Assembly (NCBI RefSeq): GCF_013359755.1
Contig: NZ_JABMCJ010000082.1
Span: 62,001-126,000, forward strand
Direction of reading: 5' to 3'
Length of the DNA: 64,000 nt
Origin: Tardiphaga robiniae
GTDB lineage: Bacteria; Pseudomonadota; Alphaproteobacteria; Rhizobiales; Xanthobacteraceae
The notes under the pieces were generated by a model. The model saw only the letters and a list, made by a program, of their open reading frames with translations, was not told the origin of the DNA and ran no database searches. Shown in pieces: positions 1 through 10,649 of the stretch; position 1 is the stretch's first letter; each line of letters starts with the position of its first letter. The position numbers were made by a program, and so were the translations under genes.

Positions 1-1093
1 CAGCGACACATTCCGCGAGTTTGGAAATCGGTACGCAAACGTCGGTGGCCGCGACATCGGAGCCCGGTCGCATGCTCTTCACCGACCAATAGGCATCGTG
101 ACGGGCCTGCCAGAGCTTGGTGCGATCCTCCGGCTTCGTCGTCCATGAGAAATCGCCACCGCCACATTCCAGTGCGATCTCGTGAAAATTTCGCGACTGC
201 TCGGCCACTTCGGCCTCGCTGCCATGGAATTCCAGCAGCAGCAGCGGCGTTTCCGGCAGCGTCAGCTTGGAATAGGAATTACAGGCACGAACCTGCGCCT
301 CATTCAGCAGCTCGATCCTTGCAACGGGAATGCCGGTCTGAATCGCGAGAATCGTCGCCTGACAGGCACCTGCCACCGTGGCGAACGAACATGACGCGGC
401 AGCCATGGTTTCAGGAATGCCACGCAGCTTGACGGTCAGCTCGCTGATGATGCCCAGCGTGCCTTCGGCGCCAACGAACAGATGCGTCAGGTCATAGCCG
501 GCAGAAGATTTCTTCGCGCGGGTGCCCGTCTTGATGATCTCACCATCGGCGCGCACGACTTTGAGCGCGAGCACGTTGTCGCGCATCGTCCCGTAACGCA
601 CCGCGTTAGTGCCGGAGGCGCGCGTCGACGCCATGCCGCCAAGCGACGCATCGGCACCGGGATCGATCGGGAAGAACAGGCCTTGATCGCGCAGATTTTC
701 GTTGAGCGCCTTGCGCGTGACGCCCGGCTGGATCACGCAGTCGAGGTCTTCGCTGTGCACTTCCAGAATCTGGTTCATGTCGCGCATGTCGATGCAAATG
801 CCGCCTGCCGGCGCATTGACCTGACCTTCCAGCGACGTGCCGGTGCCGAATGCGATCACCGGAACTTTGTTCGCTGCACAAATCCGGACTACGTCCTGGA
901 TATCCGCGGTTTCCTGCGCAAACACGACGCCATCCGGCGGCTGGTTGGCAAGCCATGTCGTGGTATGGCCATGCTGCTCGCGAACCGCCTGCGACGTCAC
1001 CAGCCGATTGCCAAAACGCGCCGTCAGCGCTTCAAGCGCCGTGGCCAAGGCCTTCGGCTCCGGTCGTTTCAAATTGTTCGCGATGCTAGCCAC
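1..1093 (-). CDS. FAD-linked oxidase, D-lactate/glycolate dehydrogenase type (GlcD/DLD family), 3' end cut by window
   Basis: Partial flavoprotein; 364 codons are visible and the C-terminal part lies outside the window. The start is a GTG with a GGAGGG ribosome site about 6 bases upstream. The FAD-binding type 4 fold is clear: FGTGTSLEGQ (about residues 82-91), PGADASLGGM (145-154) and FVGAEGTLGI (206-215). Relatives oxidise D-2-hydroxy acids such as D-lactate or glycolate and pass electrons to cytochrome or the quinone pool. The substrate cannot be set from this half. It is divergent from the thioesterase at 1174, with 80 bases between. Family assignment is firm; the exact enzyme is inference. 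Confidence 0.85.
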   Translation of the reverse strand, partial: MASIANNLKRPEPKALATALEALTARFGNRLVTSQAVREQHGHTTTWLANQPPDGVVFAQETADIQDVVRICAANKVPVIAFGTGTSLEGQVNAPAGGICIDMRDMNQILEVHSEDLDCVIQPGVTRKALNENLRDQGLFFPIDPGADASLGGMASTRASGTNAVRYGTMRDNVLALKVVRADGEIIKTGTRAKKSSAGYDLTHLFVGAEGTLGIISELTVKLRGIPETMAAASCSFATVAGACQATILAIQTGIPVARIELLNEAQVRACNSYSKLTLPETPLLLLEFHGSEAEVAEQSRNFHEIALECGGGDFSWTTKPEDRTKLWQARHDAYWSVKSMRPGSDVAATDVCVPISKLAECVA

Positions 1094-1173
1094 AGCAGTC
1101 CCTCCGACGCGGCGGACCGTGGCAAAGGTTGTATAACGGGTCAAGAGACGTGAGAGCGGGACAGGAATTACCG

Positions 1174-1680
1174 ATGATTGAGCCAACCGACGATCTGCTG
1201 CAACCCGTCCCTTTCCGGGCGCATGTCATGCAGATCGAACCGCAATGGATCGACTATAATGGCCATCTCAACATGGCCTATTACAACGTGCTGTTCGACC
1301 GGGCGATCGACGACCTTTGGCTCAAGATCGGGATCGGTCCCGAATATATGAGGGCGCGCAACAACTCGACCTTCACGGCCGAATGCCATGTTCGCTATGT
1401 CAGGGAAATCCATCTCGGTGATCCCGCGCAGGTGTCGATCCTGGTTGTCGCTGCGGACGACAAGCGCATTCACACCTTCAAGGAGTTGCGCCACGCCACC
1501 GAGGGATGGCTGTCGGCGACGTCGGAAAACATGACGCTCCACATGGACATGACGGCCCGGAAGGTTGCGCCGTTTCCGCCTGATATCAGCGCCCGCGTGC
1601 AGGCGCTGGCCAATGCGCACCGATCCGTAGATCGCCCCGAGGGCATCGGCCGATCGATCGGGATGCCCTCGAAGAAATAA
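1174..1680 (+). CDS. Acyl-CoA thioesterase, hot-dog fold (4-hydroxybenzoyl-CoA/betainyl-CoA thioesterase-like)
   Basis: A 168-residue single-domain hot-dog protein that probably hydrolyses an acyl-CoA in the cytoplasm. The segment DYNGHLNMAYYNVLFDRA (about residues 27-44) carries the Asp-Tyr-Asn-Gly-His-Leu-Asn signature of 4-hydroxybenzoyl-CoA thioesterase-like enzymes and of the thioesterases in carnitine degradation loci. The ATG at 1174 has an AGGA site 7 bases upstream. An in-frame TTG at 1129 would add 15 residues without homology-like content and was not used. No carnitine genes are adjacent, so the substrate is unknown. Confidence 0.8.
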   Translation: MIEPTDDLLQPVPFRAHVMQIEPQWIDYNGHLNMAYYNVLFDRAIDDLWLKIGIGPEYMRARNNSTFTAECHVRYVREIHLGDPAQVSILVVAADDKRIHTFKELRHATEGWLSATSENMTLHMDMTARKVAPFPPDISARVQALANAHRSVDRPEGIGRSIGMPSKK

Positions 1681-1683
1681 CCG

Positions 1684-1857
1684 TCAGACGCGCGTGCGGC
1701 CGCGGACGAGGCCCACAACGGCCGAAATCAGGAACAGGACGATGGCGATGAAGAAGATCGCCTTGGCGATTTCGATGGAGGCGCCGGCGATACCGCCGAA
1801 GCCGAGAACGCCGGCAATAAGAGCGATAACGAGGAAGGTAACAACCCAGCTGAACAT
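1684..1857 (-). CDS. DUF1328 small membrane protein (YtjA family)
   Basis: A 57-residue hydrophobic protein of two predicted membrane helices (about residues 4-22 and 30-50) joined by a Gly-rich turn, GFGGIAGA. It ends in a short basic tail, RGRTRV. This is the typical size and pattern of DUF1328/YtjA inner-membrane proteins, whose function is unknown. The ATG at 1857 has a GAGG site 8 bases upstream; an upstream extension to 1995 lacks sensible sequence. It converges on the thioesterase gene with only 3 bases between stops. Confidence 0.8.
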   Translation of the reverse strand: MFSWVVTFLVIALIAGVLGFGGIAGASIEIAKAIFFIAIVLFLISAVVGLVRGRTRV

Positions 1858-2128
1858 GGCACAAACCTCAGTTTTTGGCTTTTGACGCGGCATTCGCCGT
1901 CGCGCTTGATGCTGAAACAAGCCGGAGCGAAAACGAAAGTTCCCGACCCACGTACCAGCCAACATCACTGAAACGAGAGCGCTCCTGCGTGCCAACGGGC
2001 GTCAGATGAGCCGCATGCGGGGATAAGTCTGTCGCCAGAAGCCTCTCGCTCCTATATGCCCTCCTATCCTGCTAAGAAGGCTCCCCTTTAAGGCCCCACG
2101 GTGCCAACGTGGGCGGAATACGATTCGC

Positions 2129-4597
2129 ATGAGTGACGCACGCAAAATGCCCGCCAACGATCTCCCTGCCTACCAGCCGGCGGCGGGCGGCATTGGCGCG
2201 CGTGCGCGCGCTGCTGCGGCGCCAGCGGCACAGTATCTGAGCGGACTCAATCCGGAGCAGCGCGACGCCGTCGAGACGCTCGACGGCCCTGTCCTCGTGC
2301 TCGCGGGTGCCGGCACCGGCAAGACCAAGGTTTTGACCTCGCGGATCGCCCATATCCTCAGCATGGGCCGTGCACGGCCCGCCGAAATCCTGTCGGTGAC
2401 CTTCACCAACAAGGCCGCGCGCGAGATGAAGCACCGGCTCGGCATCATGCTCGGCCAAGCGGTTGAAGGCATGCCGTGGCTCGGTACCTTCCACTCGATC
2501 GGTGGCCGTATCCTGCGCACCCATGCCGAACTGGTGCAGCTGAAATCCAACTTCACGGTGCTCGACACCGATGACCAGATCAGACTGCTCAAGCAGCTCC
2601 TGCAGGCTGACAATATCGACGACAAGCGCTGGCCGGCGCGGATGCTGGCCAACCTGATCGACGGCTGGAAGAACCGCGGACTGACGCCATCGCAGGTGCC
2701 GTCAGGCGAAGCCGCCGTGTTCGGCAATGGCAAGGGCGGCAAGCTCTACGCCGCCTATCAGGATCGGTTGAAGACACTCAACGCCGCGGATTTCGGCGAT
2801 CTCCTGCTGGAATGTATCAGGCTGTTCCGCGAACATCCGGACGTGCTGAAGCAGTATCAGCAGCGCTTCAAATATATTCTCGTCGACGAATATCAGGACA
2901 CCAACGTCGCGCAGTATCTGTGGCTGCGGCTGCTGTCGCAGGCGCCCGGTCAGCGCTTGCTGCCGGAAGCGGACGCGCCATCGGCAGACAGCAAACCGGC
3001 CGTGCCGCTCAAAAACATCTGTTGCGTCGGCGACGACGACCAGTCGATCTATGGCTGGCGCGGCGCCGAGGTCGACAACATCCTGCGCTTCGAACATGAT
3101 TTTCCCGGTGCCAAGGTCGTGCGGCTGGAGCGCAACTACCGCTCGACCGGCCATATCCTTGCCGCGGCCTCGCATCTGATCGCGCACAACGAGGGACGTC
3201 TCGGCAAGACGCTGCGTACCGAAGATGTCGATGGCGAGAAGGTCACCGTCACCGGCTCCTGGGATTCCGAGGAAGAAGCCCGCGCGATCGGCGAGGAGAT
3301 CGAGCAGTTGCAGCGCGAGGGCAACAAGCTCAACGACATCGCGATCCTGGTGCGCGCCTCGTTCCAGATGCGCGAGTTTGAAGATCGCTTCGTTACGCTC
3401 AGCCTGCCCTATCGGGTCATTGGCGGCCCGCGCTTCTATGAGCGAGCCGAAATCCGCGATGCGCTGGCCTATCTGCGCGTGATCAATTCGCCGGCCGACG
3501 ACCTCGCCTTCGAGCGCATCGTCAATGTGCCCAAGCGCGGCCTCGGCGATGCCACCGTGCAGATGCTGCACGATCACGCACGTCGTCGCCGCATTCCGCT
3601 CTCTGAGGCTGCCCGTCAGGTCGTCGAGACTGATGAGATGAAGCCGAAAGCGCGCGGCAGCCTGCGCGACCTGATGATGAGCTTCGAGCGCTGGCGCAAG
3701 CAAAGCGAAGTCATGCCGCATACCGAGCTCGCCGAGATCGTGCTCGACGAAAGCGGTTACACCGACATGTGGCAGAAGGACCGCTCCGCCGATGCTGCCG
3801 GCCGCCTTGAAAACCTCAAGGAACTGGTGCGCTCGATGGAAGAATTCGAGAACCTGCAGGGATTCCTCGAACACATCTCGCTGGTGATGGACCGCGAGGG
3901 CGGTGCAGACGAGGATGCCGTGTCGGTGATGACGCTGCATTCCGCCAAAGGCCTCGAATTCGACAACGTCTTTCTACCGGGCTGGGAAGAAGGCCTGTTC
4001 CCGCATCAGCGGGCGCTCGACGATCAGGGCCGCGCCGGGCTCGAGGAAGAACGCCGCCTCGCCCATGTCGGCATCACCCGCGCACGCCGCCGCGCCAAGC
4101 TCTATTTCGCGACCAACCGGCGCATTCATGGCACCTGGAACACGACGATGCCGTCGCGTTTCCTCGATGAGTTGCCGGCAGCCAATGTCGAGATCACGGA
4201 ATCAAAGGGCGGTTCGGGCTGGGGCGGCGCCGGCGGCTACGGCGCATCGCGCTTCGACAACGTGGAATCGTTCGGATCGAGCTATTCGACACCGGGCTGG
4301 CAGCGCGCGCAGGCTAACCGCTCGCGCGGCGGCGGACAGGGCGGCAGCGGCTTCAGCGAAGGCCAGTCGCCTTTCGGCGGCTCTTCTTCATCGCGAAACA
4401 AGCGGCCGATGACTATCGAGGGCGAGTTGATCGCGAAGTCCACCGGCACGGAGTCCGACTTCACGCTGCAGGATCGCGTCTTCCACCAGAAGTTCGGCTA
4501 CGGCAATGTGACCAAGATCGACGGCAACAAGCTCACCATCGTCTTCGAGAAGGCGGGGGAGAAGAAGGTCGTCGACAGTTTCGTGGAACGTGTCTGA
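2129..4597 (+). CDS. uvrD: ATP-dependent DNA helicase UvrD/PcrA
   Basis: An 822-residue SF1A helicase translocating 3'-5' in nucleotide excision and mismatch repair. Visible motifs: Q-motif LNPEQRDAV (40-48), Walker A AGAGTGKT (59-66), Walker B VDEYQDTN (about 252-259), motif III GDDDQSIYGWRGA, motif IV RNYRST, and motifs V/VI VMTLHSAKGLEFD and VGITRARRR. After a Gly/Ser-rich linker (about 690-760) the last 45 residues form the Tudor-like tail seen in UvrD/PcrA (QKFGYGNV). There is a roughly 20-residue insertion before motif III, near residue 280. The stop lies 2 bases before the HicB-like gene, so the two are probably cotranscribed. Confidence 0.95.
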   Translation: MSDARKMPANDLPAYQPAAGGIGARARAAAAPAAQYLSGLNPEQRDAVETLDGPVLVLAGAGTGKTKVLTSRIAHILSMGRARPAEILSVTFTNKAAREMKHRLGIMLGQAVEGMPWLGTFHSIGGRILRTHAELVQLKSNFTVLDTDDQIRLLKQLLQADNIDDKRWPARMLANLIDGWKNRGLTPSQVPSGEAAVFGNGKGGKLYAAYQDRLKTLNAADFGDLLLECIRLFREHPDVLKQYQQRFKYILVDEYQDTNVAQYLWLRLLSQAPGQRLLPEADAPSADSKPAVPLKNICCVGDDDQSIYGWRGAEVDNILRFEHDFPGAKVVRLERNYRSTGHILAAASHLIAHNEGRLGKTLRTEDVDGEKVTVTGSWDSEEEARAIGEEIEQLQREGNKLNDIAILVRASFQMREFEDRFVTLSLPYRVIGGPRFYERAEIRDALAYLRVINSPADDLAFERIVNVPKRGLGDATVQMLHDHARRRRIPLSEAARQVVETDEMKPKARGSLRDLMMSFERWRKQSEVMPHTELAEIVLDESGYTDMWQKDRSADAAGRLENLKELVRSMEEFENLQGFLEHISLVMDREGGADEDAVSVMTLHSAKGLEFDNVFLPGWEEGLFPHQRALDDQGRAGLEEERRLAHVGITRARRRAKLYFATNRRIHGTWNTTMPSRFLDELPAANVEITESKGGSGWGGAGGYGASRFDNVESFGSSYSTPGWQRAQANRSRGGGQGGSGFSEGQSPFGGSSSSRNKRPMTIEGELIAKSTGTESDFTLQDRVFHQKFGYGNVTKIDGNKLTIVFEKAGEKKVVDSFVERV

Positions 4598-4599
4598 CA

Positions 4600-4881
4600 A
4601 TGCCGGTCTATATTGCGCTCATTCAGAAGGACGCCAGCGGCACCTTCAACGTTTCCTTTCCCGACCTGCCCGGCATCGTGACCGCCGGTGACACCCTCGA
4701 TGAAGCCATCGAGGAAGCCGAGGAAACGCTCGAATACGCGGCCGGAGACTGGCGCAATCCGGACGGCTCGAGCGGCCTTCCGACGCCGCGCACCATCGAG
4801 CAATTAACCAGCGACCCTGCATTTGCCGATGCCGCCGACGGTGGCACGATTGTCGAGATCGACTACGAAGCCGCAGAATAG
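4600..4881 (+). CDS. HicB-family antitoxin-like protein, orphan
   Basis: A 93-residue acidic protein with the HicB partial RNase H fold: YIALIQKDASGTFNVSFPD (about residues 4-22), then LPGIVTAGDTLDEAIEEAEE. HicB normally neutralises the HicA mRNA interferase. No HicA-sized ORF with a dsRBD-like pattern occurs on either side: uvrD ends 2 bases upstream and 155 non-coding bases follow before the ABC ATPase gene. No C-terminal HTH or ribbon-helix-helix is evident, so it may not bind DNA. It is either a solitary antitoxin or a HicB-fold protein with another task. Confidence 0.75.
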   Translation: MPVYIALIQKDASGTFNVSFPDLPGIVTAGDTLDEAIEEAEETLEYAAGDWRNPDGSSGLPTPRTIEQLTSDPAFADAADGGTIVEIDYEAAE

Positions 4882-5036
4882 CCCTAAAATTGCCTGTTCC
4901 GCGATTGCGCCGGCGCATCTTCATTCCTATGTACGCAACCCCGCGCCCGACAAAGCCGTTTCGGCTGCGCCGTTCGTGCGTCCCGGTATGACCGCCCGGT
5001 CCTCTGCCTTCCCCTTTTCGAACGATCATATCGCCG

Positions 5037-5957
<921 letters not shown>

Positions 5958-5958
5958 C

Positions 5959-6720
<762 letters not shown>

Positions 6721-6734
6721 AATCGCTGATAACA

Positions 6735-6764
6735 AAAATGGCCCGGTTTGAACCGGGCCATTTT
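6735..6764. terminator. Perfect bidirectional hairpin terminator
   Basis: A 14-base perfect stem, AAAATGGCCCGGTT with its complement, closes on a 2-base TG gap that forms the loop tip. A-rich and T-rich flanks make it work on both strands. It sits between two convergent genes: the ABC-2 permease gene (stop 6720) and the glycine-rich secreted protein gene (stop 6785, minus strand). Confidence 0.85.
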
Positions 6765-6784
6765 CATTTCAAATCAATATCCGC

Positions 6785-7111
6785 TTAGCGATAGCAGCGG
6801 AATTTGCCATGGCGGTTGTAATAGCCGCGGCACTGTGTCCGTCGACCCTCGGGAATACCGAGCACGCCCTTGACGCCGCCCACGGCCGCGCCGACGCCAA
6901 GGCCAACTGCGCCACCGACCACACCGCCGACCGGTCCCGCGGCGCGATTGCCGTCACGGTAACCTTGGTTGGCCCCCTGCTCACCACCCCGGAATACGCC
7001 CTGCGCCTGCGCAAAATGCGGCATGGCGACCAGAGCCAGCACGCCCGCGGCGAACGCCAGGCGGGTCTTCATCGATGAACTGATCGGCAACACAGCGGTC
7101 TTAACGGTCAT
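6785..7111 (-). CDS. Small secreted glycine-rich protein with glycine-zipper-like segment
   Basis: A 108-residue protein of unknown function. It has a signal peptide ending in FAQA (cleavage around residue 36 of the long form). Then comes a Gly/Ala-rich stretch, GGVVGGAVGLGVGAAVGG, of glycine-zipper type, and a short basic tail with Cys pairs (TQCRGYYNRHGKFRCYR) that could be disulphide-bonded in the periplasm. The start at 7111 is preferred because AGAGGGAAG lies 6 bases upstream; the internal ATG at 7072 gives a cleaner signal peptide but no ribosome site. An exact EcfG-type promoter motif lies 54 bases upstream (7165-7189), suggesting general-stress control. Confidence 0.7.
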   Translation of the reverse strand: MTVKTAVLPISSSMKTRLAFAAGVLALVAMPHFAQAQGVFRGGEQGANQGYRDGNRAAGPVGGVVGGAVGLGVGAAVGGVKGVLGIPEGRRTQCRGYYNRHGKFRCYR

Positions 7112-7164
7112 CTGGAGCTTCCCTCTGAGCGACGAGAATTCGCCGCTTGCGATTGTGGGAGGGC

Positions 7165-7189
7165 AACGCGCGACCTAGGAACCGGTTCC
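7165..7189 (-). promoter_or_regulatory. EcfG-type general stress promoter motif
   Basis: Read on the minus strand: GGAAC (7189-7185), a 16-base spacer, then CGTT (7168-7165). This is the published form of EcfG-dependent promoters in Rhizobiales and Methylobacterium (GGAAC-N16/17-CGTT). It points at the secreted glycine-rich gene, whose start codon is 53 bases beyond the CGTT. Identification is by motif and position only. Confidence 0.65.
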
Positions 7190-7389
7190 ATCTGCCTTCC
7201 TGAGAAGCTTCCTATCGCGCATCCTCGGGTCGGGCTGAGCCCTCTTTCGGCCCGGTCGCCGCCTTGGTGCCGCCTAGCCCAACATTAAGGATGCACGAAA
7301 CTGTCACTGGCACCCGGGTCGCCCCATATGCATATTGGAGGCGGGACGGTAGGCGGTACAACAGGTTACGGCCCGGAGGCCAAGGTAAG

Positions 7390-8178
7390 ATGCGTTCGTT
7401 TTATATGACCCTTGCGGGTCTCGCCGTTTTCGCCGCTACCAGCACTGCGCAGGCCAAGATCGCCATTACCGTCGACAAGGATGCCCAGCAGCTGACCGTC
7501 GTTCAGGACGGCGTCGAGAAATATCGCTGGCCGGTGTCGTCAGGCATTCCGTCCTACGAGACCCCGAATGGCAGCTTCCAGACATTCCGCATGGAGGAGG
7601 ATCACTTCTCCAAGGAATTCGACGACGCGCCAATGCCCCATGCCATCTTCTTCACCAAAAAGGGCCATGCCATCCACGGCACCGATTCCGTGAGCCGCCT
7701 GGGCTCGCCGGCCTCCCACGGCTGTGTCCGGCTGTCGCGTGAGAATGCTGCGACCCTGTTTGCCATGGTGAAGGCTGACGGGGTGCTCAACACCACCGTC
7801 ACACTGACAGGCTCCTCGCAGGTCGCCCTCGCCCGCAATCCGCGCCCGGCGAAGCCATCTGCCGTCGCCCGCCGCGACATCGCACCCGCCACACCGTCCT
7901 ATGACGCCGCCGGCAATCCCATGGATCTCACTCCGCAGGCCGTGGCACCGAACCGCCGCGTCGCGCGTCAGGTACAGCCGGCGGATGACGATCGTTACAT
8001 CTATCCGGCCGATGGCAATGACGGTCAGCGCTATCCGGCCCCTCCCGGCTATCGCCGCATGACGGAAGCCGAGACCCAGCAGTATTACGCCAATCGCGGC
8101 TATTACAGCCGGCAATACCCGCCGCAGGCCTCCGCGCCGCGGCCGTATCAGCCGCGTGGCTTCTTCGGCGACTACTGA
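7390..8178 (+). CDS. L,D-transpeptidase, YkuD family
   Basis: A 262-residue periplasmic enzyme that forms 3-3 crosslinks in peptidoglycan or attaches proteins to it. The signal peptide ends in STAQA (about residue 22). The YkuD domain follows with the catalytic motif: H96 in AIHGTD and SHGCVRL with S109, H110, nucleophile C112 and R114. The C-terminal 130 residues are low-complexity, rich in Pro, Tyr and Arg. The ATG at 7390 has AAGG 4-7 bases upstream; an open frame reaches 7264 but the extension has no signal-like sequence. With the amidase, the extensin-like lipoprotein and the dcw block, it adds to the envelope character of the window. Confidence 0.9.
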   Translation: MRSFYMTLAGLAVFAATSTAQAKIAITVDKDAQQLTVVQDGVEKYRWPVSSGIPSYETPNGSFQTFRMEEDHFSKEFDDAPMPHAIFFTKKGHAIHGTDSVSRLGSPASHGCVRLSRENAATLFAMVKADGVLNTTVTLTGSSQVALARNPRPAKPSAVARRDIAPATPSYDAAGNPMDLTPQAVAPNRRVARQVQPADDDRYIYPADGNDGQRYPAPPGYRRMTEAETQQYYANRGYYSRQYPPQASAPRPYQPRGFFGDY

Positions 8179-8182
8179 GGGG

Positions 8183-10459
8183 TTAGTTGTCCCCGTCCCG
8201 TAGCCGGCGCCACACGGCGCCGAGCACGTTGGAATAATCGTCGGTCCAGACCCGCTGATCGTCGTTCGCCTCGGTCAGGGCCCATTGCGATGACGTCGCG
8301 ATCGAGCCGACATCGGCGGCGTCATGGGCCGAGATGACCACATTGGTCGAGAAGATATATTCGTTGTCGCGGCCGGAATCCTCAGAATACACCCAGCTCT
8401 TCATGTCATTGGCGTCGGCGATGCCGACGACGACGCTAGCGAGTTCGAGATGCCGGTTCGACACATGCATGACGACGGCGCCCTGCGGGGCGAGCTTTTC
8501 CTTGTAGATCTCCATCGCTTCCTCGGTCGCCAGATGGATCGGGATCGCGTCCGACGAATAGGCATCGACGATGATGAGGTCGTAGACGCCGTCAGGCTCT
8601 TTCGCAAAAGTCAGCCTTGCATCGCCGATCACCGGTTTGACGTCCGGCTCACACTTCTGGATGTAGCTGAAATATTTCGGATCCCTTGCGGTATCGACCA
8701 TCGACTGATCGATCTCGAAAAACTTCCAGTCCTCGCCGGGCGCCGACGCGCAGGTCAGCGACCCCGAACCTAGCCCGATCACCGCAACGCGCAGTGGCGC
8801 ACCCTTGCGCGCACGCACCGCAGTGATCGCCTGCCCGATGCCGCCGTCCTTGTAATAGTAGGAGATCGGCTCCGGCCGGCCGGTCACCGGCGTGCCATCG
8901 TCGTTGAGATACTTCTCGGCGCCATGGATCGTCGTGCCATGCATCAGCACGTGATACTGGTTGTTCGGCGTCACCACGATCTTGTGCACACCGAAGAAAC
9001 TGCGCACGGTTTCAACCCGGCCGTCGTCTGCCGGGTAGAAACGGATCAGCGCCAGCGCAAGAACGGTGATCGCCACGAGCTTGAGCCGATCGGCCCTTAG
9101 CAGGATCGCAACGATCATGCCGACGACAGCGACGGTGCTGACGACATAGACGCGCTGGGCTTCGATCCATGTAAACAGCTTGCCAGTCGTATAGCTCGGT
9201 GCAATCAGCACCACGGCGGCGATGACCAGTGCGATCCAGTACCAGCGCGCCCAGCCGGAATACCGCTCCGGCAAAGACGGCCTGCACAGCACGGCAAATG
9301 CGATCAGGATCGGGTATTCCGCGATCCATGAAAATGTGAATGGCGCGATCAGGCCAGCAAACAGACCACCCACCATGCCGCCGAATGAGAGTGCGACGTA
9401 GTAGCCCGTGAGATACCGAGCAGCCGGACGCTGCCGGGCCAATTCACCATGGCACGCCATGGCAATAATGAAGAAGCACAACAGATGACCACCGAGGGTC
9501 AGCAGCAGATTCTGTTCGCCGCCAACTGCGAGCAGGACAACCACGCCGGCAATCGCGAGAGGCTGCAACATCAGGACCCATGAGTGCGGCAGCAGCGGAC
9601 GCGACTGGAACACCAGCACCCAGGTCAGCAGATAAAGCGACAGCGGCAGCACCCAGAGCAGCGGTGCCGCAGCGACGTCCGTCGAGATATGCGCGGTGAC
9701 CGCGATCAGCAGGCCGGATGGGACAGCCGCGAGGAAGATCCAGCGTGCACGCAGCGCCCAGCTCGGCGCCGGCGCGTCGATGGCATCAGCCCCCGGTGTA
9801 GCGACGGCAACCGGCGGCGACTTCAGCAGCAACATGCCGCAGCCGGCGATCAGAAGGATCAGCAGGCCATAACCCGATGTCCAGATCAGGTTCTGCGTTC
9901 GCAGCGAAAACATCGGCTCCAGCAGCACGGGATAGGTCAGCAGCGCGAGAAAACTTCCGATATTCGACGACGCATAGAGGAAATACGGATCGTGGCCATT
10001 GGGATGACCGGTGCGCACGAACCAAGCCTGCAGCAGCGGATTGTTCGCAGCGAGTGCGAAGAACGGCAGACCGATGGACACCCCGAACAGGCCGAGCAGC
10101 CAGAACGCATAGCCACTCTCCGGCGGCGTGCCCCAGCCCGATGCGATGGACAGCGGCAGCGTCAGCAGCGCAACAACCAGCAACAGGAGATGAACAACGA
10201 TCGGCACCAGCCGGCTTCGCAATTGCATCAGATAGTGGGCATAGGCGTAGCCGCCGAGCAGCAGCGACTGGAAGAACACCATCGCCACCGACCACACCGC
10301 CGGCGACCCGCCGAGCCGCGGCAGCACCATCTTGGTGAACAGGGGCTGCACCGAGAACAACAACAGCGCGCTGGTGAAGATCGCCGCGGTGTAAACCACC
10401 AGAAGAAGCCGATTGCGGGAGGCCGAGTTTGGGGCGGCGACGGGCTGCGACGAACTCAT
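8183..10459 (-). CDS. Membrane protein with C-terminal spermidine-synthase-like methyltransferase-fold domain
   Basis: A 758-residue fusion. About residues 15-490 hold many hydrophobic helices resembling a transporter-like module. The last 250 residues have the spermidine synthase/SAM-binding fold: RVAVIGLGSGSLTC, then FFEIDQSM and DLIIVDAYSSDAIP. This architecture is usually called fused MFS/spermidine synthase, and whether it makes polyamines is unproven. The start at 10459 has GGAG 7 bases upstream; an in-frame start at 10549 would add 30 residues. It converges on the L,D-transpeptidase gene with 4 bases between stops. Confidence 0.8.
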   Translation of the reverse strand: MSSSQPVAAPNSASRNRLLLVVYTAAIFTSALLLFSVQPLFTKMVLPRLGGSPAVWSVAMVFFQSLLLGGYAYAHYLMQLRSRLVPIVVHLLLLVVALLTLPLSIASGWGTPPESGYAFWLLGLFGVSIGLPFFALAANNPLLQAWFVRTGHPNGHDPYFLYASSNIGSFLALLTYPVLLEPMFSLRTQNLIWTSGYGLLILLIAGCGMLLLKSPPVAVATPGADAIDAPAPSWALRARWIFLAAVPSGLLIAVTAHISTDVAAAPLLWVLPLSLYLLTWVLVFQSRPLLPHSWVLMLQPLAIAGVVVLLAVGGEQNLLLTLGGHLLCFFIIAMACHGELARQRPAARYLTGYYVALSFGGMVGGLFAGLIAPFTFSWIAEYPILIAFAVLCRPSLPERYSGWARWYWIALVIAAVVLIAPSYTTGKLFTWIEAQRVYVVSTVAVVGMIVAILLRADRLKLVAITVLALALIRFYPADDGRVETVRSFFGVHKIVVTPNNQYHVLMHGTTIHGAEKYLNDDGTPVTGRPEPISYYYKDGGIGQAITAVRARKGAPLRVAVIGLGSGSLTCASAPGEDWKFFEIDQSMVDTARDPKYFSYIQKCEPDVKPVIGDARLTFAKEPDGVYDLIIVDAYSSDAIPIHLATEEAMEIYKEKLAPQGAVVMHVSNRHLELASVVVGIADANDMKSWVYSEDSGRDNEYIFSTNVVISAHDAADVGSIATSSQWALTEANDDQRVWTDDYSNVLGAVWRRLRDGDN

Positions 10460-10649
10460 GAAGGCTCCAGCATATTGCGCGGCAGAAAAGCGAGAATCCG
10501 GCAGGGGACCGGTGGGCGGGAATGGAGCATATGGCACCGTTTCGGGCAATGTGCGCTAACTATGGAACCACAATCGTGACGGGCGGCCTTGTGCCGCGCG
10601 CGCGCCTCTTCGATAAAGAGGGCCCCTAGCAGGCTTTGTTGAAGCGGAC

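Noticed and set aside
482-1153. A 223-codon plus-strand frame over the FAD oxidase
   Set aside because: It is the antisense of a clear FAD-binding domain on the minus strand; its translation is Arg/His/Ala-rich shadow sequence.
1684-1995. EcfG-type promoter for the DUF1328 gene
   Set aside because: GGAAC occurs on the minus strand at 1943-1939, but no CGTT or GTT lies 16 or 17 bases beyond; the nearest GTT needs a spacer of about 19-20.
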